Shown: one piece after another, positions 10,391 through 18,644 of the stretch
Layout: each line of letters opens with the position of its first letter
Position numbering within the stretch: position 1 is the stretch's first letter
Assembly: GCF_012034245.1 (NCBI RefSeq)
Contig: NZ_JAATEO010000010.1
Span: 62,001 to 126,000 of the forward strand
Direction: 5' to 3'
DNA length: 64,000 nt
Source: Micromonospora thermarum
GTDB lineage: Bacteria; Actinomycetota; Actinomycetes; Mycobacteriales; Micromonosporaceae
Position numbers and translations under genes: made by a program
The notes under the pieces: model-generated
The model's input: the letters and a program-made list of their open reading frames with translations, nothing else
Told to the model about the DNA's origin: nothing
Database searches by the model: none

Positions 10391-10430
10391 CGAAAGAGTG
10401 GCTGTCCGACGTCGGACAGCCACTCTTTCG
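10391..10430. terminator. Perfect 40-bp palindrome terminating sdhCAB
   Basis: The two 20-base halves (10391-10410 starting CGAAAGAGTGG and 10411-10430 ending CCACTCTTTCG) are exact reverse complements with no spacer. The transcript can form a stem of roughly 18 bp with a minimal loop. It lacks a long U-run, as is common in high-GC actinobacteria. Confidence 0.85.
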
Positions 10431-10530
10431 CTGTATCTGCGCGCAGACCGGTCGGTGTGGCCGCGGCCGGTTCGAGGGACGCTGCACGGGTAGCACCCTC
10501 CGGGAGGACGCCGAGAGGGGACATCCGGAC

Positions 10531-10632
10531 ACGAAGGCACTGACCTGGCAGGGCAAGCGGGACGTACGGGTCGAGGAGGTGCCCGACCCCCGCATCGAGG
10601 AGCCGACGGACGCGATCGTCCGGATCACCTCC
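10531..10632 (+). pseudogene. 5' fragment of a zinc-dependent alcohol dehydrogenase
   Basis: About 34 residues are recognisable: [13 protein letters not shown], then [20 protein letters not shown], which is the start of medium-chain zinc alcohol dehydrogenases of the glutathione-dependent formaldehyde dehydrogenase-like group. The family continues with a zinc-binding CGSDLH segment, but here the frame changes into SDR sequence. The expected ATG/GTG is ACG (10531-10533), preceded by GAGAGGGG. Start-codon loss and truncation mean it is dead. The frame stays open upstream to 10249 only as an overlap with sdhB. Confidence 0.7.
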
Positions 10633-11210
10633 GGGTGGCGCTGCGGCACTTCCAGGCGGCCGGCGGCGGCACGCTGATCCTCACCGGATCGGTGCTCGGC
10701 CACATCACCGCTCCGTACCTGAGCGGGTACGTGGCGAGCAAGTGGGGTCTGCAGGGGCTGGCCCGGGTCCTCCAGCAGGAGGCCCGGGAGACGCCGGGCG
10801 TGCACGTCTGCATCGTCACCCCGGGCAGCGTGGACACCCCGGTCTACCAGCGGGCGGCCAACTACCTGGGCCGCCTCGGCCGCCCGCCGCTGCCGGTCAC
10901 CACCCCGGAGCGGGTCGCGCGGGCCATCGTCGACTGCGCCGACCGCCCCCGGCGGGAGGTGTCGGTGGGCCGGGCCAACAGCGTCATGCGCTTCGGCTTC
11001 ACCGTGCTGCCCGGCGTGTACGACGCCCTGGTCGGGCCCCTGATGCGGCTGGCAGCGCTGACCGACCGGCCGGTGGAACCGCACGACGGCGTGGTGTTCG
11101 CCCCCGCCCCGGGTAGCGAGCGGCTCCGCGGCGGCTGGCTGCCCGATCTGGTGCGGGTCGCCCGCGCGGTCGGCGAGGCCCCCGCAGCGATCCGCCGCCG
11201 CCTGGGCTGA
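10633..11210 (+). pseudogene. 3' part of a short-chain dehydrogenase/reductase
   Basis: About 191 residues of an SDR: a mid-domain start at [12 protein letters not shown], strand with catalytic Ser in [11 protein letters not shown], active-site Y-x-x-x-K in YVASKWGLQGL, then VCIVTPGSVDTPVYQ and a C-terminal extension VSVGRANSVMRFGFTVLPG. The N-terminal Rossmann glycine motif (TGxxxGIG) and first ~130 residues are missing, so no NAD(P) could bind. A GTG at 10635 could start translation, but the product would be headless. It is joined out of frame to the alcohol dehydrogenase fragment, consistent with one deletion removing the space between two adjacent genes. Confidence 0.75.
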
Positions 11211-11216
11211 CGGGGG

Positions 11217-11269
11217 TAAGGAAGGGTCCCTTATCGACGCCTGAGGTAGAGCAGGGGTCCCCTCTCAAC
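11217..11269. repeat. Paired GGGTCCC intergenic element
   Basis: TAAGGAAGGGTCCCTTATCG is followed by a GCCTGAGGTAGAG spacer and then AGGGGTCCCCTCTCAAC, giving two near-palindromes (AAGGGTCCCTT at 11222-11232 and GGGGTCCCC at 11254-11262) centred 31 bp apart. I recall closely similar AAGGAAGGGNCCCTT-N-GGTAGAG elements scattered between genes in Micromonospora genomes. Function unknown. Confidence 0.65.
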
Positions 11270-11313
11270 ACCCCGGGCTACCGTGTACGTCGGAACACGG
11301 CGGAGGGACGGCG

Positions 11314-12459
11314 ATGGCGGCACCAGCGCAGGACGGGAATCGGGACCGGTCGCTCGGCCGGCGGGTGAGCGGAACGGTCGGGCTTGCCGCCCTGGCCGGC
11401 CTCGCCTGGGTCGCGCGCGACATCCCGCTGGCGCTCGGCGGCCGGCTGACCGGCGCCCGGGCCGAACGGGCGCTGCGCTCGCCGCAGTACCGCGAGGGCG
11501 CCTTCCGCAACCCGGCGAGCAGCCGCTCGATGGCCGGCGCCCCGGACCGCAACCTGGTCCGGGAGCTGATCTTCGGCAAGCAGAAGCGCCACCCGACCGC
11601 GGCCGTGCCGCTGCTGCGGCCCGCCGACCCGCCCGCCGGCGACACGACGCGGGAACTGAACGTCGTCTGGTACGGCCACGCGTCCGCGTTGATCGAGATC
11701 GAGGGACGGCGGGTGCTGCTCGACCCGGTGTGGAGCGACCGCTGCTCCCCGTCGGCCCTGGTCGGGCCGAAGCGCCTGCACGAGCCGCCGGTCCGCCTCG
11801 ACGAGCTGCCCAGGCTCGACGCGATCCTAATCTCCCACGACCACTACGACCACCTGGACCTGGCCACCGTCCGGGAGCTGACCGCCCGGCAGGACGCGCC
11901 GTTCGTGGTGCCGATCGGTGTCGGCGCCCACCTGGACCGGTGGGGGGTGCCCGCCGACCGGATCATCGAGCTGGACTGGTCCGAGAGTTACGAGGTCGGT
12001 GCCCTGACGCTCACCGCCGCCCCCGCGCAGCACTTCTCCGGCCGGGGGCTGCGCCGCGACGGCACGCTCTGGAGCTCGTGGGTGGTCGCCGGCGCGCACC
12101 GCAGCCTCTTCTACACCGGCGACTCCGGCTACTTCGACGGGTACGCGGCGATCGGAGCCGCGTACGGGCCGTTCGACGTGACGCTGATGCAGATCGGCGC
12201 GTACGACCGGGCGTGGCCGAGCATCCACATGTTCCCGGAGGAGGCGGTCACCGCCCACCTGGACCTGCGGGGCGGGCTGCTGATCCCGGTGCACTGGGCG
12301 ACGTTCAACCTCGCCCTGCACGACTGGTCGGAGCCGGTGGACCGGCTCTGGGCCGAGGCGAAGGCCCGGGACGTGCGGCTGGCGGTGCCCCGCCCCGGCG
12401 AGCGCGTGGTGGTCGACGACCCGCCGCCGGTCGACGGTTGGTGGCAGGCGGTCGCCTGA
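11314..12459 (+). CDS. Metallo-beta-lactamase-fold hydrolase (NAPE-PLD/UlaG-like)
   Basis: A 381-residue MBL-fold protein. Seen: strand VVWYGHASALIEIEGRRVLLDPVW near residues 115-140, the metal motif ISHDHYDHLDL (HxHxDH), GAHLDRWGVP, HFSGRG, and the later metal ligands in FYTGDSGYFDG and IPVHWATFNL. This order matches the family of N-acyl-phosphatidylethanolamine phospholipase D and bacterial L-ascorbate-6-phosphate lactonase-like proteins. The N-terminal ~100 residues (one hydrophobic segment VGLAALAGLAWVA) may anchor it to the membrane. Substrate unknown; a lipid phosphodiesterase role is possible. The start has GGAGG 8 bases upstream. It is convergent with dgt, 14 bp away. Confidence 0.85.
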   Translation: MAAPAQDGNRDRSLGRRVSGTVGLAALAGLAWVARDIPLALGGRLTGARAERALRSPQYREGAFRNPASSRSMAGAPDRNLVRELIFGKQKRHPTAAVPLLRPADPPAGDTTRELNVVWYGHASALIEIEGRRVLLDPVWSDRCSPSALVGPKRLHEPPVRLDELPRLDAILISHDHYDHLDLATVRELTARQDAPFVVPIGVGAHLDRWGVPADRIIELDWSESYEVGALTLTAAPAQHFSGRGLRRDGTLWSSWVVAGAHRSLFYTGDSGYFDGYAAIGAAYGPFDVTLMQIGAYDRAWPSIHMFPEEAVTAHLDLRGGLLIPVHWATFNLALHDWSEPVDRLWAEAKARDVRLAVPRPGERVVVDDPPPVDGWWQAVA

Positions 12460-12473
12460 CGCGGCGTCCGGCC

Positions 12474-13985
12474 TCAGAGGACGAAGGCGTCGGTCCAGAG
12501 GGCGCCGGAGCGGCCGGAGAGCGAGTCGAGCATCGCCACCGCCTGACCGTCGGTGAGCTGCGCGACGAAGTCGATGATCGCCCGGCCCCGCGCCTTGCCG
12601 AGCCGGTCCGGCGTCCGCGGGTGCAGCTCCGCCTCGGCCAACTCGACCAGGTCGTGCAGGCGGCGCGGCAGCCGCGACTCCTCCTCCGGGTCGAGGAGCC
12701 AGTCCAGCAGCGCCTCGACCAGGGTGGCGAGGAGCCGCGCCTGGCCGCGCTGGTGCAGTGCCAGGTCGGGCCGGGCCAGCACGAACCGGTGGTGCACGAA
12801 CTTGAGCACCTGCACCTCGTGCCACTGCGCCGGGGCGAGCAGCACGTGCCCCGAGCGCACCGAGGGCGTCTCCACCACCCTGATCGCGTCGACCAGCCGT
12901 GTGGTCCAGCGGGCGGAGAAGCGGGCCACGTACTGCTCGGCCTCGATCGACCCGTCGAACGGCACCGCCAGCAGCCCGTCCACCAGTTCCTCCCGGACGT
13001 GCTCGACGGCGGCGGCGAACGCGTCGTCGTCGGCGATCCAGGCGTCCTTGCGGTGCACCTGGCGGCGCAGCCGCTCGATCGCCGAGCCGGGCCGGCGCGC
13101 GGCGGTGGCCAGGCCCTGCTCGGTGATCGCCCGCAGGCTCCCGTTCTCCCGCTGCCAGGCGGTCAGCTCGGCGGCGACCGCGCCCTGCTGGAGCACCCCC
13201 ACCCGGTAGAAGTCCTCCACGTCGTGGATCGCGTACGCGATGTCGTCGGCGGTGTCCATCACCGACGCCTCGACGGTCTGCTGCCAGTCGGCGATCCGCC
13301 CGGCGAACGGCTCCCGCGCCTGGCGCAGGTCGTCGATCTCGGTGCGGTACGCCCCGAACTTCGTCGAGCCGCTGGCCGGGTCGTCCGGCGGTACGGCGGC
13401 GCCCCGCGGCGCCGGATCGAGCAGCCGCGGGTGCGGATCGGGGTGGTCCAGGCGCGTCCACGGGTACTTCAGCATCGCCGCCCGGACCGCCGCGGTCAGG
13501 TCCAGCCCGGTCGTCGCGGCACCGCGGATCTCGGTGGAGGTGACGATCCGGTACGACTGGGCGTTGCCCTCGAACCCGTCGGCGAGCCCGAGCCGCTGGC
13601 GGGCCAGCCGGTCCAGCACCCGCTCCCCCAGGTGCCCGAAGGGCGGGTGCCCCAGGTCGTGGGCGAGCGCGGCGGCCTCCACCACGTCCGGGTCGCAGCC
13701 GCCCAGCTTCTCCAGCAGGTCCCGGTACCGGTCGTCGGCGGTGAGCCGCTCGGCGATCGCCCGGGCCACCTGCGCCACCTTGAGGCTGTGGGTGAGCCGG
13801 TTGTGCACCAGCAGGCCCGAGCCGCCGGGGCTGACCACCTGGGTTACCCCGTTCAGACGGGCGAAGAAGGGTGAGGCGACGATGCGGTCCCGGTCGGCCC
13901 GGAACGGGCTGGCCGCCAGGTCGCCCAGCGCCCGCGCGCTGCCACCGAAGAGACGGCGCGCCCGGGGTTCCGCAGGTGGTTCCAT
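12474..13985 (-). CDS. dgt: Deoxyguanosinetriphosphate triphosphohydrolase-like protein
   Basis: A 503-residue HD-domain dNTPase, which hydrolyses dNTPs to deoxynucleosides and inorganic triphosphate. Seen: the N-terminal RNGVTQVV-like DNA/nucleotide element (FFARLNGVTQVVSPGG), first metal His in HNRLTHSLKVAQVARAIAERL, the HD pair in AALAHDLGHPPFGHLGE, the Dgt-specific GFEGNAQSYRIVT, and MDTADDIAYAIHDVEDFY with the last Asp ligand. Length is normal. I start at ATG 13985: the -10 hexamer TACCGT on the minus strand ends 7 bases before it. A GTG at 13994 overlaps that hexamer. It is divergent from tex. Confidence 0.9.
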   Translation of the reverse strand: MEPPAEPRARRLFGGSARALGDLAASPFRADRDRIVASPFFARLNGVTQVVSPGGSGLLVHNRLTHSLKVAQVARAIAERLTADDRYRDLLEKLGGCDPDVVEAAALAHDLGHPPFGHLGERVLDRLARQRLGLADGFEGNAQSYRIVTSTEIRGAATTGLDLTAAVRAAMLKYPWTRLDHPDPHPRLLDPAPRGAAVPPDDPASGSTKFGAYRTEIDDLRQAREPFAGRIADWQQTVEASVMDTADDIAYAIHDVEDFYRVGVLQQGAVAAELTAWQRENGSLRAITEQGLATAARRPGSAIERLRRQVHRKDAWIADDDAFAAAVEHVREELVDGLLAVPFDGSIEAEQYVARFSARWTTRLVDAIRVVETPSVRSGHVLLAPAQWHEVQVLKFVHHRFVLARPDLALHQRGQARLLATLVEALLDWLLDPEEESRLPRRLHDLVELAEAELHPRTPDRLGKARGRAIIDFVAQLTDGQAVAMLDSLSGRSGALWTDAFVL

Positions 13986-13992
13986 GATCGCC

Positions 13993-13998
13993 ACGGTA
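13993..13998 (-). promoter_or_regulatory. -10 hexamer for leaderless dgt mRNA
   Basis: On the minus strand TACCGT is followed by GGCGATC and then the ATG at 13985. This spacing (7 bases) predicts a leaderless transcript and decides the start in favour of 13985. Confidence 0.5.
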
Positions 13999-14047
13999 GC
14001 CCGGCAGAATGCAGCACGGAAACCAACTCCGAAGGCGGATCGAGATC

Positions 14048-16543
14048 GTGACCCTCTCTGTTCATCAGCGGATCGCCGAGGAACTCGGCGTCGCCGAGCG
14101 CCAGGTACGCGCGGCCGTGGAGCTGCTCGACGGCGGCGCGACCGTGCCGTTCATCGCCCGCTACCGCAAGGAGGCCACCGGCCTGCTCGACGACACGCAG
14201 CTTCGCACCCTGGAGGAGCGGCTGCGGTACCTGCGCGAGCTCGACGAGCGGCGGGCCGCCGTGCTGGAGTCGATCCGCAGCCAGGGCAAGCTCGACGAGG
14301 CCCTGGAAGCGCAGATCATGGCGGCGGACTCGAAGTCCCGCCTGGAGGACATCTACCTGCCGTACAAGCCGAAGCGGCGGACCCGCGCGCAGATCGCCCG
14401 CGAGGCCGGCCTGGAGCCGCTCGCCGACGCGCTGCTCGGCGACCCGACGCGGGATCCGCGCGAGACGGCCGCCGGGTTCGTCGACGCGGACAAGGGGGTG
14501 GCCGACGCCGCCGCCGCGCTGGACGGCGCGCGCGCCATCCTCATCGAGCGGTTCGCGGAGGACGCCGACCTCATCGGCACGCTGCGCGAGCAGATGTGGT
14601 CGCGGGGCCGGCTCGTCTCCCGGGTACGCGAGGGGCAGGAGGCGGCCGGTGCCAAGTTCGCCGACTACTTCGACTTCGCCGAGCCGTACCCGAAGCTGCC
14701 CTCGCACCGCATCCTCGCCATGTTCCGGGGCGAGAAGGAGGGCGTGCTCGACCTGACGATGGACCCGGAGCCGGAGGGCGACTCCGACGCGGTGGCCACC
14801 GGCCCGACCCGGTACGAGGCGGCCGTCGCCGGTCGCTTCGGGATCAGCGACCAGGGGCGCCCGGCCGACAAGTGGCTGGCCGACACGGTGCGCTGGGCCT
14901 GGCGTACCCGGATCCTCATCCACCTCGGCGCGGACCTGCGCATGCGGCTGTGGCAGGCCGCCGAGGAAGAGGCCGTCCGGGTCTTCGCCACCAACCTGCG
15001 CGACCTGCTGCTCGCCGCGCCGGCCGGCGCCCGCCCGACCATGGGTCTGGACCCGGGCCTGCGGACCGGCGTGAAGGTCGCCGTCGTCGACGCCACCGGC
15101 AAGGTGGTCGCCACCGACACGATCTACCCGCACGAGCCGCGCCGGCAGTGGGACGCCTCCATCGAGACCCTGGCGAGGCTGGCCGCCGCGCACCGGGTGG
15201 AGCTCGTGGCGATCGGCAACGGCACCGCGAGCCGGGAGACCGACAAGCTCGCCGGTGACCTGATCAAGCGCCACCCGGAGCTCGACCTCACCAAGATCGT
15301 CGTGTCCGAGGCCGGCGCTTCGGTCTACTCGGCGTCCGCGTACGCCGCCCAGGAACTGCCCGGGCTGGACGTGTCCCTGCGCGGCGCGGTCTCCATCGCC
15401 CGCCGCCTCCAGGACCCGCTCGCCGAGCTGGTCAAGATCGACCCGAGGTCCATCGGGGTCGGGCAGTACCAGCACGACCTGTCCGAGGTGAAGCTGTCCC
15501 GGTCGCTCGACGCGGTCGTCGAGGACTGCGTCAACGCGGTCGGCGTCGACGTCAACACCGCCTCCGCGCCGCTGCTGACCCGGGTCTCCGGCATCGGCGC
15601 CGGCCTGGCGGAGAACATCGTGCTGCACCGGGACGCCAACGGACCGTTCCGCACCCGGGGCGACCTGAAGAAGGTCGCCCGACTCGGACCGAAGGCGTTC
15701 GAGCAGTGCGCGGGCTTCCTGCGCATCCCCGGCGGCGACGACCCGCTCGACTCGTCGAGCGTGCACCCGGAGGCGTACCCGGTGGTGCGGCGGATCCTCA
15801 CCGCCACGGGGCAGGACCTGCGGTCGATCATCGGGAAGAGCACCATCCTGCGGGGGCTGCGGGCCACCGACTTCGTCGACGACACGTTCGGCCTGCCGAC
15901 CGTCACCGACATCCTCAGCGAGCTGGAGAAGCCCGGCCGCGACCCGCGGCCCGAGTTCCGCACCGCCGCCTTCGTCGAGGGCGTCGAGACGCTCGCCGAC
16001 CTGACGCCGGGCATGGTCCTGGAGGGCGTGGTCACCAACGTGGCGGCGTTCGGCGCGTTCGTGGACGTCGGGGTGCACCAGGACGGGCTGGTGCACGTGT
16101 CGGCGATGTCCCGCACCTTCGTGAAGGACCCGCACGAGGTGGTCAAGTCCGGCGACGTGGTCAAGGTGAAGGTCCTCGACGTCGACGTACCCCGCAAGCG
16201 CATCTCGTTGACCCTGCGCCTGGACGACGACGTTGACGCCGGCCGCGGCGGCGCGGACGGCGGTCGCCGCGAGCGCGGCGGCCCGCGCGGTGAGCAGGGT
16301 GGACCGCGCGGTGACCGGGGCGCCGGGCGCGGCCAGGGCGGCTCGGGCGGACGTGGCCAGGGCGGCTCCGCCGGACGCGGCGGCTCCGGCGGCCAGGGCG
16401 GCTCCGGCGGCCAGGGCGGCTCCGGCGGGCGCGAGGGCCAGGGTGGCCGCGGCGGGCAGCCGCGACAGGGCCGTGGCGGTGCGACCCCGCCGCCGGCCAA
16501 CAGCGCGATGGCCGACGCGCTGCGTCGGGCCGGTCTGGCCTGA
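14048..16543 (+). CDS. Tex-family S1 RNA-binding protein with RGG-rich tail
   Basis: An 831-residue Tex protein (a transcription/RNA-associated factor, Spt6-like). Seen: N-terminal [11 protein letters not shown] and [20 protein letters not shown], the YqgF/RNase H-like domain with [20 protein letters not shown] (near residue 335), helix-hairpin-helix region [21 protein letters not shown], and an S1 domain near residues 655-725 ([20 protein letters not shown]). Start at GTG 14048 gives the typical [13 protein letters not shown] beginning; an upstream ATG at 14009 adds a non-family tail. The last ~100 residues are Gly/Arg/Gln/Ser repeats, beyond most Tex proteins, ending in a helix [16 protein letters not shown] 13-bp hairpin terminator follows 38 bp after the stop. 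Confidence 0.94.
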   Translation: MTLSVHQRIAEELGVAERQVRAAVELLDGGATVPFIARYRKEATGLLDDTQLRTLEERLRYLRELDERRAAVLESIRSQGKLDEALEAQIMAADSKSRLEDIYLPYKPKRRTRAQIAREAGLEPLADALLGDPTRDPRETAAGFVDADKGVADAAAALDGARAILIERFAEDADLIGTLREQMWSRGRLVSRVREGQEAAGAKFADYFDFAEPYPKLPSHRILAMFRGEKEGVLDLTMDPEPEGDSDAVATGPTRYEAAVAGRFGISDQGRPADKWLADTVRWAWRTRILIHLGADLRMRLWQAAEEEAVRVFATNLRDLLLAAPAGARPTMGLDPGLRTGVKVAVVDATGKVVATDTIYPHEPRRQWDASIETLARLAAAHRVELVAIGNGTASRETDKLAGDLIKRHPELDLTKIVVSEAGASVYSASAYAAQELPGLDVSLRGAVSIARRLQDPLAELVKIDPRSIGVGQYQHDLSEVKLSRSLDAVVEDCVNAVGVDVNTASAPLLTRVSGIGAGLAENIVLHRDANGPFRTRGDLKKVARLGPKAFEQCAGFLRIPGGDDPLDSSSVHPEAYPVVRRILTATGQDLRSIIGKSTILRGLRATDFVDDTFGLPTVTDILSELEKPGRDPRPEFRTAAFVEGVETLADLTPGMVLEGVVTNVAAFGAFVDVGVHQDGLVHVSAMSRTFVKDPHEVVKSGDVVKVKVLDVDVPRKRISLTLRLDDDVDAGRGGADGGRRERGGPRGEQGGPRGDRGAGRGQGGSGGRGQGGSAGRGGSGGQGGSGGQGGSGGREGQGGRGGQPRQGRGGATPPPANSAMADALRRAGLA
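16240..16490 (+). repeat. RGG/GGS-coding low-complexity region at the 3' end of tex
   Basis: The DNA encodes repeated RGG, GGQ and GGS units, including nearly identical copies of GGCTCCGGCGGCCAGGGC around 16383-16430. In-frame repeat slippage would change tail length without breaking the gene. Confidence 0.8.
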
Positions 16544-16580
16544 CCGGTACGTGGAGCGGATCCCGCCGATGTGGAGCTGA

Positions 16581-16618
16581 TGTCGCGGACGGATCGAGCC
16601 TGTGGTCCGTCCGCGACA
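16581..16618 (+). terminator. Hairpin terminator after tex
   Basis: TGTCGCGGACGGA (16581-16593) and TCCGTCCGCGACA (16606-16618) are perfect 13-bp complements with a 12-base loop. There is no U-run. Confidence 0.75.
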
Positions 16619-17478
16619 GCCACCACCTGGGGACGCCGGGCGCCCAGCGCAGCCGGGCGCCTCGCTCGGCGCTGGCCGTCGGTGCGTCGGTGCGGATGAC
16701 GTCCCTGTCGAGCTGCCCGCACAGATGGGGCACCGGGCGACGGACCATCGCGTGGTGCCCGCGCCCGGTGTCCCGAGATTCCTCGGGCAATCCGACAATC
16801 GGCACCGCGCGGCCGGTGGTCCCATGCACGGGGCAGAGATGGAGCGTTGAACACCAGGAGGCGCTGTTTGCTCAGGTAGAGCGGCTTCCTAAGGGAGGCC
16901 GGTTCCGGGATGGCGACCGGTGCCCTGAACACCGGCCTCCGCAGCGCCGCCCTGCCTTGCTCCACGCTGGCCTCAGCGCCGCCGTGGACCACGCCTCGCG
17001 AGCCGCCCCCTCACCGCAGGGGCCGTACCCGGTGCGGGCCCTGCACCCGGGCCCACCGGTCTCGGTCGCGGGGTAGAAACGGACGGAGTCACCGTCCGGT
17101 GCCGCGCCAGGAATCCGGTAGACGCCGGTGATCAGCAGCATGGGCATACCCGCGACGCCACCAGCATCCCGGCATGCCGACAAGACTCAGACCGGCCGTC
17201 GACCCCTCCGAGTGACCGCCATAGTCACGACCTCGACTCCGGACCCCGGGCGGATGGCCACCAGAACGCCGACGGCGCGGTGGGCGTCCTCCACAGCCTC
17301 ACCGGTTATCCACAGCCCCCGCACCATCGACTTGCCGGCGTGCGCGGCGTCGTGGCCGGCGCAGTCGACGCCGGCATCAGGTGGCTGATCAAAGGGTCGT
17401 CAACCGGTTGTCGACCGCGGCGTGGTGCGGACCGTCTGGGTCCGCCCCGCGTTGCCCGCCTGGCTAGACTTCATGATC
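16619..17478. other. Long stretch without an intact gene
   Basis: Roughly 860 bp in which several open frames exist on both strands, but none has a recognisable fold, consistent codon bias or a convincing ribosome site. Apart from the nuclease remnant at 16955-17147 I can identify nothing. Between 17200 and 17460 the sequence includes a TTATCCACAG-like nonamer (17305-17314), a perfect match to a DnaA box, but a single box is not evidence for an origin. Base composition is slightly less G/C-skewed at third positions than in the flanking core genes. Confidence 0.5.
16955..17147 (-). pseudogene. Degenerate remnant of an SNase-like (thermonuclease-type) protein
   Basis: The leftward frame from ATG 17147 reads MPMLLITGVYRIPGAAPDGD and SVRFYP, which looks like the first strands of actinobacterial SNase-like nucleases (G-x-Y/F-x-V-x-G-A-x-P-D-G-D-S-I-R-F). 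After the YP the continuation appears in another frame as RDRDRWARVQGPHRVRP, matching the following W-x-x-V-x-G-P-H-x-V-R segment. That frame hits a stop, and a GGA-rich piece resumes later. At least two shifts are needed, so it is a pseudogene. The identification rests on short stretches from memory of the family. Confidence 0.45.
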
Positions 17479-18244
17479 ATGACGGTTGACGTGGGGCCCG
17501 GCGAGGTGACGTGTCCGTCCGGGCAGCTGGTGGTCTTGGACGGTGGTTACCTCGAACTGTGGTCCGGCGACCGGACGCCAAGCGACGAAGAGCGTCCGGC
17601 AACCGACTTCGCGATCGTCGGGCCGGACGCCGAGGCCGCGGCGGAATCGTTCGACCGGCAGGCCGGCACCCGGCTGTATGACATCCCCGCCCACTCCGTC
17701 GCCGAGCTCATCGCGACGTTCGACGAACACTGCCGGGAACACGGGCACGATGCGAGTCTGCGCGCGTACCAGCAGCAGGTTCCGCACCGGGAACGGCTCC
17801 GGCATGCCGTCGCGGCCCGGGAGCCGGGGTTTATGGAGCCGGGAACTGCACCTACGCCGGGACGGTGGCGAGTGGCACGTCAGCACCCATGAAACGGGCA
17901 GCCTGGACGATGCTCTGGCCGCTTCAGGACATCCCCAGGCACCACTGCCGGGCATGGACGACCCTGACCGGCTGACTGGCGTACTGGATGTACACGCGGC
18001 GACCGTGCCGATGACTCTCACACCGATGCTGCACCGCACCGGACTCGCACTCGGACATCCGATCGAGGTCAACGCCGCCTACATCCTTGTGCCCTCGCTG
18101 GCCGTCATCCCGCGCGTCGAAACCCTCACCATGGTCGATCAGCACACCATCAACCTCGGCATGGACGGCTACTGCGCCGCCCTCGAGATCGACGCCGACC
18201 GGATGGTGACCCACTACCCCGGGCTCGTCCGCCGCCTCGACTGA
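17479..18244 (+). pseudogene. Frameshifted gene of unknown function
   Basis: The first part (17479 to about 17830) encodes TVDVGPGEVTCPSGQLVVLD, then GGYLELWSGD and DFAIVGPDAEAAAESFDRQ, in one frame that stops at 17892. The second part continues in the +1 frame from about 17835 (RRDGGEWHVSTHETGSLDDA ... PMTLTPMLHRTGLALGHPI ... LGMDGYCAALEIDADRMVTH) to the stop at 18244. Both halves have coding-like composition and read as one soluble protein of about 250 residues. I do not recognise the family; small acidic proteins of this kind can be toxin-immunity partners, but no toxin is adjacent. A -10-like TAGACT (17465-17470) precedes the ATG by 8 bases. It could be a sequencing error rather than a true frameshift. 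Confidence 0.5.
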
Positions 18245-18296
18245 GGAGGCTTTCCCACCACAACACCAGGCAAAAGCCGCCATCCAGGAGACTGCC

Positions 18297-18455
18297 ATGC
18301 GTGCCCTGCTCATCGCCATCGGCGTCGTCGCCATCGTGCTCATCGTGCTCGGACTGATCCTCAAAGCGCTCAAATGGCTGCTAATCATCGGACTCGTGGC
18401 CCTGATCGCGGCCATCGTCCTCGGCGTCATCCACGCCCGGCGCGCGCTGCGCTAA
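18297..18455 (+). CDS. 52-residue two-helix hydrophobic membrane protein
   Basis: A short gene with a good ribosome site (CAGGAG, ending 6 bases before the ATG). The product is almost entirely two hydrophobic helices, LLIAIGVVAIVLIVLGLIL and WLLIIGLVALIAAIVLGVI, joined by KALK and ending in a basic HARRALR tail, so both ends are probably cytoplasmic. It lies 52 bp after the frameshifted gene and is probably co-transcribed with it. Small hairpin-like membrane proteins of this type are common in actinobacteria and mostly uncharacterised; a type I toxin-like or holin-like activity cannot be judged from sequence. Confidence 0.65.
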   Translation: MRALLIAIGVVAIVLIVLGLILKALKWLLIIGLVALIAAIVLGVIHARRALR

Positions 18456-18574
18456 AGCCGTCCCGGCTTCCCGTCATGAGTGCCGGACCGCCGCTGCCGG
18501 GCTTGTGGCGGCGCGTCACCCCGAATCATCGTCGACGACCCGCCGGCCGGCGGCGCCGGCAGGTGAGCAACCGC

Positions 18575-18611
18575 GCCGGTGCACCGGGCCCTCCCGGACC
18601 GGTGCACCGGC
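18575..18611. terminator. Twin CCGGTGCACCGG palindromes, bidirectional terminator candidate
   Basis: CCGGTGCACCGG occurs twice (18576-18587 and 18599-18610), each a perfect 12-bp palindrome, separated by 11 bp. Together the copies form GCCGGTGCACCGG / CCGGTGCACCGGC, a 13-bp inverted repeat. It sits between the ends of the convergent small membrane gene and the metallophosphoesterase operon, so termination is the likely role. Confidence 0.65.
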
Positions 18612-18644
18612 TGCCCTCCGACCAGAGGGCCGGACCGTTCCTGC

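Noticed and set aside
16161..16829. Leftward gene downstream of tex (MHGTTGRAVPIVG...)
   Set aside because: It runs antisense through the tex RGG tail and terminator, and shows no recognisable domain; the part outside tex is only about 90 codons.
16870..16920. tRNA-like sequence (GCTCAGGTAGAGC followed by GGCTTCCTAAGGGAGG)
   Set aside because: The first part resembles a D-arm, but the anticodon stem does not pair in any register, no acceptor stem closes the molecule, and there is no T-arm GGTTCRANYCC.
17305..17314. Replication origin because of a TTATCCACAG DnaA box
   Set aside because: Only one good box, no cluster, no AT-rich unwinding element, and no dnaA, dnaN or plasmid replication gene nearby.
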